Translations under genes and position numbers: made by a program | The notes under the pieces: generated by a model | What the model saw: the letters and a program-made list of their open reading frames with translations, nothing else | Database searches by the model: none | Told to the model about the DNA's origin: nothing | Shown here: positions 31,282 to 36,977 of the stretch, piece after piece | How the letters are laid out: each line of letters opens with the position of its first letter | Numbering within the stretch: the first letter of the stretch is position 1 | NCBI GenBank assembly: GCA_031264015.1 | Contig: JAISET010000079.1 | Span: 1 to 36,977, forward strand | Reading direction: 5' to 3' | Length of the DNA: 36,977 bases | From: Deltaproteobacteria bacterium | GTDB taxonomy: Bacteria; Desulfobacterota; Desulfarculia; Adiutricales; Adiutricaceae

Positions 31282-31356
31282 GAGTTTTTTTCGGGGCCCC
31301 CTGGGCGCCTTGTTTGCCCGGGCCCGGACGGTCGGCGCGGCCCGGGGCCGCGGGCC

Positions 31357-32982
31357 TCACTCGACCATGCCGTTGAGGACCTCCGTCAGCTCGGCGACGC
31401 CCTCCACGCCCAAGGCCGTCCTGCCCGGCCCGCGGGTCCAGTCGGCCAGGGCGTCCTTGCGGCGGCCGGCCTCGTCGACGTCCCCGGCCTGGACGTACTC
31501 CTCGTAGGCGTACATGACGTTGGGGGCGACCCCTCCCTTGGGGCGCTCGTCGAGCGGGTCGAAGAAGGCGCCCAGGCGGACGTGGCGCCTGGGGTCCTCC
31601 CTGGCCATGGCCCTGACCAGCAGGAAGACTGCCTCCTCGCCGCCCTCGACGCCGTCTATCCGCCCGAGCACCTCCTCCATTTCCGCCAGGCTCTTTCTGG
31701 GCTTGGCGCTCAAAAGATCCCGCACTTCGACCAGGGACGGCGAGTCCGCTTTGACGACCGATTCCGCCGGGCCGGGTTTTCCCGCCGCCGCCGGCTTCCC
31801 CGCGGCCGGGGGATGTTTGATTCCGCGGCCCGTCAGGTTTTGCGCGACGCAGGCGACCCCCTGGCCCGGAGTGTCCAGGGGCCGGTATTCGGCCTTGCCG
31901 TCCCTCAGGTCCACCAGCAGGGCCTGCAGCCCGCCGTCTCCATACGAGACGTCCCCCGTCCAGTAAAGGTGTCGGCCGGCCTTGCCGCCGCCGAAGGTCG
32001 GGGGCCAGCCGGCGGCGAGGGCCGCGCCCGTCCGCGGGGCCCGGGAGCCGGCGGAGGTCGCGTCGAAGGAGACAGCCAGCAGCTGCTCCATGGTCGGCAG
32101 CAGGGCGGAGTCGGCGTGGAAGGAGGTCGGATGGTTCCCGTCCAGTATCGGGGCCCTCTCCCAACCGGAGTCGGGGCCGGTGTCAAACGTCGGCTCGGAG
32201 CCGGCCGTCCCGAAGGCGACGCCGGAGACGCCCACCCGGCCGCCGCAGACCTCGGCCGCGGCCGGAAAGTCGGCGGGGCCGGACTCGTTTAAGTTTCCGA
32301 ATCCGCCGGAGCCCGGGGCGGACGACCTGGCCCAGCTTTTGGAGACGACGGGGGGCTTGGTGAAAATTGACAACGGGCCGGGTCCGAAGGCGACGTCTAT
32401 AGCGCCCGAATATATGACGCCGTCAATGGCGGTCGAGGCAGCGACCCTGACGGTTCTCTCCCCGACCACGTCGGTCAGCATGGCCGAGCCGGTGGTCGGA
32501 GGCTCCCCGCGGACGGCGTCGTCCTGCCAGAAGTCCTCGCCGGGGGAGGCGCCCCCGTTCGCCGCGCCGCCCCAGGACAGGCCGTTCCTGGCGCCCGCCG
32601 CCCTGTTCCAGGCCTTGGAATTGTTGGCGACCGTCTCCACGCTCCAGCGCACGGGCTCGACGAACGGCCTCCCGCCCCCGTCGCCGGGGAGGGAGAGCTC
32701 CAGCCTGGCCGTGCTTTGATAATTGGTGGACGGGTCGGTGAAATCCTCGTCGTCCAAAGTGTAGGCCAGCTTCAGCTCCCGCCGTTCGCCTCCTTCCTGG
32801 CCGAGCGTCGGGAAGATGTCGGAGACGTCCGTCCCCCCGCCGCTGTCGGCGGAAGAATTTTCAGCGACGTCGGCGCTCTCCCCCCGGTTTGCGAAAGGAA
32901 AAAAGGAGTGGTGCCAGGCCAGCGACAGGAACGCGACGACGACGACGAACGCGGCCAATATGATTTTTATGACGGGTTTCAT
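31357..32982 (-). CDS. Membrane-anchored or secreted protein of unknown function
   Basis: A 541-residue protein with an N-terminal hydrophobic segment (residues 6-24, KIILAAFVVVVAFLSLAW) that could be an uncleaved anchor or a signal peptide. The middle part, with CGGRVGVSGV, TMEQLLAVSFDATSAGSRAP, GWPPTFGGG and YWTGDVSYGDGG, recalls C-terminal segments of some invasin/intimin-like envelope proteins as I remember them; this is a weak match. The last 130 residues are charged and helical (about 405-541). AGGAA lies nine bases ahead of the ATG. The stop is TGA. Its promoter region is bordered about 110 bases upstream by the insertion sequence. Confidence 0.6.
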   Translation of the reverse strand: MKPVIKIILAAFVVVVAFLSLAWHHSFFPFANRGESADVAENSSADSGGGTDVSDIFPTLGQEGGERRELKLAYTLDDEDFTDPSTNYQSTARLELSLPGDGGGRPFVEPVRWSVETVANNSKAWNRAAGARNGLSWGGAANGGASPGEDFWQDDAVRGEPPTTGSAMLTDVVGERTVRVAASTAIDGVIYSGAIDVAFGPGPLSIFTKPPVVSKSWARSSAPGSGGFGNLNESGPADFPAAAEVCGGRVGVSGVAFGTAGSEPTFDTGPDSGWERAPILDGNHPTSFHADSALLPTMEQLLAVSFDATSAGSRAPRTGAALAAGWPPTFGGGKAGRHLYWTGDVSYGDGGLQALLVDLRDGKAEYRPLDTPGQGVACVAQNLTGRGIKHPPAAGKPAAAGKPGPAESVVKADSPSLVEVRDLLSAKPRKSLAEMEEVLGRIDGVEGGEEAVFLLVRAMAREDPRRHVRLGAFFDPLDERPKGGVAPNVMYAYEEYVQAGDVDEAGRRKDALADWTRGPGRTALGVEGVAELTEVLNGMVE

Positions 32983-33093
32983 GAATTTTTCCTGAAGTTA
33001 ATTTTGTCTGCCGGTCTTGGCAGGAGGGGCTTTCGTCAGCTCGCATTATAATGAACGTGAAAACTTACGGAATATTTTCTTGGCCTCATCTTA

Positions 33094-34598
33094 AGGGGCC
33101 TCTCCAAAATAAACGCTCCAATATCTATTTTTTATTCAAGGAATCCTGATTTCTAATAATTTTTGGCGCGAAAATTGCTTGTGTTACCGCTCAAAAATAA
33201 ATACTTCACTTTTTGGAGATTCTATGATAAGCTTCCACTATGGATGAAGAAACTCAAATAGCACAGAGGTTCAAGCAACTATCTCCTCATCTCAATGAGC
33301 GGGATCTGCGTTTATTTGTGGCAACGGAGGCTAACTCCTACGGTCGCGGCGGTGTGTCGTTACTGTACAGAATCACTGGTCTAGCGAGAACGACAATCAA
33401 ACGAGGCCAAGACGAGCTGAAGATCCAGGCCAGTTTAAGCTGTTTAGAAGAAATTGACCAAAACAGAGACTCAGCTAAACTCGAAAGGAGTCAAGAAACA
33501 AGGTTACGGCGCCCTGGTGGAGGGCGCAAGAAAAAAATATCCCATTTTCCTAATTGGGTTGATGCTTTGGAAAAGCTTGTTGAGCCTGTGGCCAAAGGTG
33601 ATCCAGAATCCTCATTACGATGGACGATTAAAAGCACAAAAACTCTCTCTGATGAACTTTCCAGACAAGGATTCACAGTATCTCCAAATACAGTAATGCG
33701 ACAATTATATAATATGGGCTACAGTTTACACTCTAATGTTAAAATAATTTCAGAATTAGGCAACCATCCTGATCGTAATCAACAATTTTTATATATAATT
33801 GATAAAGTAGCAAATTTTATAAATTCTGGAGATCCAGTTATCAGCATTGATACCAAAAAAAAGGAAATTATGGCTAATTTTAAAAATCAAGGTCAAAAAT
33901 GGGAAGCTAAAGGTTCGGCCACAGAAGTTAACGATCATGATTTTCCAAACCCAAGTCTACCGAGAGCTCTCCCGTTTGGAGTATATGATATAAAAAACAA
34001 TATAGGGCACGTCACGATTGGAACCGATCATGATACATCTGAATTCGCCGCGAACTCAATTTATGGGTGGTGGAAACTATATGGGGAATCAATGTATAAA
34101 GATTCTTCTAAAATTCTTATTACTGCGGACTCAGGGGGAAGTAATGGATATAGAATTCATCTATGGAAATATAGTTTGCAAAATATTGCTGATAAAATAA
34201 AATTACCAATTTCAGCATGCCATTTTCCCCCTGGAACTAGTAAATGGAATAAAATTGAGCATAAATTATTTTCTTTTATAAGTTCAAATTGGCGAGGCGA
34301 GCCATTGATAAATTACGAAACTGTAGTTAAATTGATATCATCGACCAAAACATCAACTGGTCTAACTGCATCCTGTGTTTTAGACTATTCTACCTATCAA
34401 ACAGGCATTAAGTTAACTAAAGATCAAATTTCCTCTATAAAACTTGAAAAAGATAACTTTCATGGAGAGTGGAATTATACAATTTTTCCACATTAAACTT
34501 TAGGTAACATAATTTTTTGAGGTTAAATTTATTGTCAAACAATCAAAAAAAAATTACTTGGTAAAATAAATTGAAGCGTTTATTTTGGAGCTGCCCCT
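33094..34598 (+). mobile_element. ISAzo13-like insertion sequence, apparently complete
   Basis: A 1.5-kb AT-rich element bounded by inverted repeats of about 30 bp that differ at only a few positions: the left end reads AAGGGGCCTCTCCAAAATAA and the right end, read inward on the minus strand, AAGGGGCAGCTCCAAAATAA. Each end is flanked by TA (33092-33093 and 34599-34600), which fits a 2-bp target duplication, though the TA could belong to the repeats. It carries one intact transposase gene, so it may be active. Confidence 0.88.
33240..34496 (+). CDS. ISAzo13-family transposase
   Basis: DDE transposase of 418 residues. The N-terminal part (about 1-110) is helical with a helix-turn-helix-like LLYRITGLARTTIKRG and GGGRKK. 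The catalytic core runs from about 195 to 385: first Asp in VISIDTKKKE, a second in ITADSGGSNG, and the Glu in SKWNKIEHKLFSFI, a spacing seen in the ISAzo13 family (rve_3-type). It is AT-rich, as is the whole element, against a GC-rich host. Start ATG at 33240 lies 146 bases from the left end; a weak TGGAG is upstream. It ends in TAA about 100 bases before the right end, and no frameshift is evident. Confidence 0.9.
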   Translation: MDEETQIAQRFKQLSPHLNERDLRLFVATEANSYGRGGVSLLYRITGLARTTIKRGQDELKIQASLSCLEEIDQNRDSAKLERSQETRLRRPGGGRKKKISHFPNWVDALEKLVEPVAKGDPESSLRWTIKSTKTLSDELSRQGFTVSPNTVMRQLYNMGYSLHSNVKIISELGNHPDRNQQFLYIIDKVANFINSGDPVISIDTKKKEIMANFKNQGQKWEAKGSATEVNDHDFPNPSLPRALPFGVYDIKNNIGHVTIGTDHDTSEFAANSIYGWWKLYGESMYKDSSKILITADSGGSNGYRIHLWKYSLQNIADKIKLPISACHFPPGTSKWNKIEHKLFSFISSNWRGEPLINYETVVKLISSTKTSTGLTASCVLDYSTYQTGIKLTKDQISSIKLEKDNFHGEWNYTIFPH

Positions 34599-34646
34599 TA
34601 GGGTGGCCCTGATGGCTGGAAGAGTTCCGGAGACGGAAGGTCGCCG

Positions 34647-34961
34647 CTATAGTTCAATGCCGGTACTTAAAATCTCGTTTACGAAGGGATTGTCGTTATC
34701 CAAGTCAGACATCGAAAATGCCAGTGGTTCAAACCACCCGTTGAAATTTAGATTCATATGGAAAAGTTGCTTTTGGAATTTGAAAATTTCATCGTCCGAC
34801 AAGCCGTAGAAAAAAAAAGCGATATCAACATCGCTCAATTCATGTGCGGTGCCCTTGGCGTATGAGCCGAACAAATACACACGCTCTATCGGCATCACGG
34901 CCTTGGCCTCGGCAGCGTATCTTCTGGCTTCGGCTCTGACGGCTTCAATGTCTGCAACCAT
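34647..34961 (-). CDS. MNT-type nucleotidyltransferase (MntA-like antitoxin)
   Basis: A 104-residue minimal nucleotidyltransferase. The motif GSYAKGTAHELSDVDIA matches G-S-x(3)-G-x(4)-S-D-x-D, with the metal-binding Asp pair present. Such proteins pair with HEPN toxins; MntA antitoxins add AMP to and silence the HEPN partner. The gene overlaps the end of a HEPN reading frame just upstream, the standard arrangement. An AAGGAGG lies eight bases ahead of the ATG. The stop is TAG. It lies 46 bases from the insertion sequence. With its partner damaged, it may be in decay, though its own frame is intact. Confidence 0.83.
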   Translation of the reverse strand: MVADIEAVRAEARRYAAEAKAVMPIERVYLFGSYAKGTAHELSDVDIAFFFYGLSDDEIFKFQKQLFHMNLNFNGWFEPLAFSMSDLDNDNPFVNEILSTGIEL

Positions 34962-35341
34962 GTGAAAGCCTCCTTGGCCAGGTTAAACATTCTCGACGCT
35001 TCAGCTTGCGTTGCCTTTTGTGACATTAATAGTTTATAATCAGGATAGCGTTTGTTAACGGCATATTGTGACAGATCTATGAAAAAAACTCATGCCTCAT
35101 GAGGAATATGCACGGGCACTTTGGTTGCAATGGGTTTGATAAGCTTTTCGATATTATGGGTAAACGGAATGGTGTTGAAGTCAAAATATAGGCCGAACAA
35201 ACCTTTTGACAACTTTTCGATCGCCTGCTGGCACATGAAGATACAGTAAAACTAACGGGCACCCATAAAATTGTGTTCTGCAGACTCAATATCGTATTGA
35301 GCGTCTTTAAGCCAAAACTGATATTTTTCTTCAGGACTCAT
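34895..35341 (-). pseudogene. HEPN-domain toxin gene with in-frame TAG and TGA
   Basis: Starting at ATG 35341 (SPEEKYQFWLKDAQYDIESA), the frame encodes a typical HEPN protein of 148 codons except for two stops: TAG at codon 30 (35254-35252) and TGA at codon 84 (35092-35090). Homology-like sequence flanks both: GAR before and FYCIFMCQQAIEK after the TAG; HIPHEA before and VFFIDLSQYAVNKRYPDY after the TGA. In related proteins the TAG position is usually an aromatic, so Tyr to stop is the simple reading. A HEPN RNase usually has an R-x4-6-H motif; none is obvious here. Its end overlaps the MNT gene by 67 bases. Pseudogene is the default, but this genome can decode TAG as pyrrolysine. Confidence 0.75.
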
Positions 35342-35787
35342 TATACCCCCCTGAATGAATCGCGCCTTGGTCCTGGAAGACAAGCGTACAACTAACCTTA
35401 AAGTAACATATACCTAAACAAGGATGATTGCAAGTAAAAACGTCATATCCATCCGACATCTCCATGTAAGCCTGGAAGACCTTGAAATCAAGAACCTCAA
35501 AATATAGAAGTTGTCTATGGGAATCAGAAGTAGTGAAGACTATCTGTAATCACTTTAATTTTGATGAAGATTTATCCTGTATTCAGCCTGTGCCGGGCAA
35601 GTTCTGAGGGCTGCTTAAATTTTAGATAAAATAGGTGATTTTCACATCTACACCCAATTAAAAGAGCGGAATCTTGACTGAACAGACCAGACATGTTAGC
35701 ATTATAGCCGTTTTAGATTTGCGACCAAATTATATTTTTGAACTTTTGTCGACGTTCGGATTTTGTTTTCCTTAAGGACAAGTTGCC
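35342..35787. other. AT-rich intergenic region
   Basis: These 446 bases form the tail of the AT-rich island and end about 40 bases before the next gene, where GC content rises. I see no gene, repeat or clear promoter pair. Confidence 0.55.
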
Positions 35788-36480
35788 ATGTGCGGACGCT
35801 TGCATATTCTGGCCTTCATCCTGGCTTTTCAGCCGGCCTTTTTCCTGCCGGGCGTCCAGGCCGGGGCCGACGACCAGTGGGTGACGGAGGAGTCCTCCTC
35901 CAAGTCCTGGCTGATGGAGGGGGTCCCCTTCCGCCTGGTCCGCCCGCCCGACTTCGAGGAGGGCAGCGACCTCCTGGTCTCCACCAGCGGCGAGCAGGCG
36001 GTCAACTTCCTGAAGGAGGTCGACGGAGGTCTGTACGCCAGCCTGACGATCAGCGTCTCCGACGGCGAGGACATCTCCGGCGAGCGCTTCGACGACGGCA
36101 GGCTGACGGCCCCCTGCGACAGGACCGTCGAGCAGTGGCTCGCCGACTCCCGCGGCCGGGCCGCCCTCGTCAGCTCCGGGACCGGGGACAAAATCGAGAT
36201 CGAGGGGGTCCGGCAGACGAAAGTCGCCGGCATGTGCGGGATGGAGCTCACGGTCTCCGGCTCCATGAAAAACGAGGAGGGCCGGGACGCCTCCGTCTTC
36301 AACTACGACTATTACGCCGCCTATCTGAACAAGCGCACCCATGTGCCCAACTACATTTCCGTTTCCTGCGTCGTCTCAGCCGAGGAGAAGGACAAGGAGG
36401 CCGCCCTGGCTTACTTCCGCGGCGAACTGAAGTCGGTCTGTTCCCGGCTGGTGGACGGCCTGGAATTTTTGGACGGCTGA
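35788..36480 (+). CDS. Secreted hypothetical protein
   Basis: A 230-residue exported protein that I cannot assign to a family. A signal peptide covers about residues 1-25 (LHILAFILAFQPAFFL, cleavage near VQAGA). The mature part is acidic, predicted mixed alpha/beta, with KLEN-like spacing of Cys residues (near 110, 150, 192 and 212) that might form disulfides. AAGGA lies nine bases before the ATG. It has G/C-rich third positions like the main chromosome, so it belongs to the host. It converges on secF. Confidence 0.6.
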   Translation: MCGRLHILAFILAFQPAFFLPGVQAGADDQWVTEESSSKSWLMEGVPFRLVRPPDFEEGSDLLVSTSGEQAVNFLKEVDGGLYASLTISVSDGEDISGERFDDGRLTAPCDRTVEQWLADSRGRAALVSSGTGDKIEIEGVRQTKVAGMCGMELTVSGSMKNEEGRDASVFNYDYYAAYLNKRTHVPNYISVSCVVSAEEKDKEAALAYFRGELKSVCSRLVDGLEFLDG

Positions 36481-36810
36481 GAATTTCCGTTCCCCCTCCG
36501 TCCCCCGTCCCCGGACGGCGGGGGCCGGCGGAGGACGCCTGCCGGCCTTGTCCCCCCGCCGTCTTCTTTTCTTCCCCTTTTCTTCTTCCTCCCCCCGCCC
36601 GACCCTTTCCCGCCGCCTTCAGACTTCTTTGGCGGTCATTCCCCGCGTCTTTGTCGTCGTCCTTCCGTCGTCATCGCCGTCCCCGCCTGCCGTGATCGTC
36701 ATTACCGTCATCAACATCATCGTTCCCCTGCCGTCGCCGTCGTCATCATCGCCGTTCCCCCGCCGTCGCCGTCCCCGCCGTCCCCGTTGCCGTCGCCTGG
36801 TCCAGGGCAA
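36481..36810. other. CT-rich intergenic region before secF
   Basis: The stretch is pyrimidine-rich, with degenerate gtc/cgt triplets (cgtcgt, catcat) from about 36640 to 36800. Frames crossing it are low-complexity. I see no gene and no clear terminator for the upstream plus-strand gene, other than the shared hairpin at 36811-36846. Confidence 0.6.
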
Positions 36811-36846
36811 TAAAAAACCGGGCGGGACCATGAGTCCCGTCCGGTT
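36811..36846 (-). terminator. Rho-independent terminator after secF
   Basis: On the minus strand, CCGGACGGGAC and GTCCCGCCCGG pair in an 11-bp stem with one mismatch around a short loop, then TTTTTTATT follows. It lies 28 bases after the secF stop. Confidence 0.85.
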
Positions 36847-36873
36847 TCGATGTCTGAACGATCCGTCCCGTTC

Positions 36874-36977
36874 TTACCGGGCCGGGGCCGCGTCCTTCTT
36901 GATGGAGGACTTGGTCTTCTCCCAGAGCAGGAGGACCGGGGAGGCCAGGAAGATGGAGGACATCGTGCCCACGGTGA
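36874..36977 (-). CDS. secF: Protein translocase subunit SecF, C-terminal fragment
   Basis: Only the last 34 residues are in the window; the gene continues past its right edge. The sequence (TVGTMSSIFLASPVLLLWE then a basic tail) matches the last transmembrane helix of SecF, whose usual form is GTYSSIFIASPLLLLWE. SecF works with SecD in the inner membrane and uses the proton gradient to help SecYEG-exported proteins leave the channel. The end is TAA, with a terminator 28 bases on. Confidence 0.85.
   Translation of the reverse strand, partial: TVGTMSSIFLASPVLLLWEKTKSSIKKDAAPAR

Overview
The window is mostly a very GC-rich bacterial chromosome with TTG, GTG and ATG starts. It suggests an anaerobic, Desulfobacterota-like (deltaproteobacterial) bacterium. 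The basis is a bacterial-type split pyrrolysine system, a sulfur-type encapsulin, a TagQRST-like envelope module and strong G/C at third codon positions. That placement is inference; there is no rRNA or other good phylogenetic marker. Three AT-rich islands (about 3.04-5.53 kb, 11.57-11.76 kb and 33.09-35.76 kb) look foreign, and short tandem repeats are unusually common.

Region 1 (1-10.6 kb) holds an aldo/keto reductase and then a pyrrolysine locus: tRNA-Pyl (anticodon CUA), pylSn, pylSc, pylB and pylC, followed by trmL. pylD, needed for the last step of pyrrolysine synthesis, is not in the window. pylSc and pylB are separated by about 4.5 kb holding an AT-rich Rpn-type PD-(D/E)XK nuclease gene, a decayed second copy of the pylSc 3' end, and three tandem copies (one intact, two damaged) of a small heptad-repeat protein.

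Region 2 (10.6-14.8 kb) carries a secreted DUF3298-like protein, a kinase-fold phosphotransferase and a two-domain universal stress protein.

Region 3 (14.9-24.65 kb) is a co-directional envelope module: a secreted von Willebrand A protein resembling the periplasmic half of PpkA, an ABC ATPase, an FtsX/MacB-type permease, two secreted SUMF1-fold proteins and a glycine-zipper lipoprotein. Together they resemble the TagT-TagS-TagR-TagQ system that controls type VI secretion, but there is no kinase and no secretion gene here.

Region 4 (24.9-31.3 kb, minus strand) is a sulfur-metabolism block: cysteine synthase, JAMM protease, CysO/MoaD-like sulfur carrier, MoeZ-like activating enzyme with rhodanese domain, family 2A encapsulin shell, and a cysteine desulfurase with a long disordered N-terminal extension of the encapsulin-cargo kind. 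The first four match the mycobacterial CysM-CysO-Mec-MoeZ route to cysteine. A consensus sigma-70 promoter and a leader terminator hairpin precede the cysteine synthase.

Region 5 (31.3-37 kb) holds a membrane-anchored repeat-poor protein of unknown function, a complete ISAzo13-like insertion sequence, a broken HEPN/MNT pair whose HEPN gene has an in-frame TAG and a TGA, a secreted hypothetical protein, and the 3' end of secF at the window edge.
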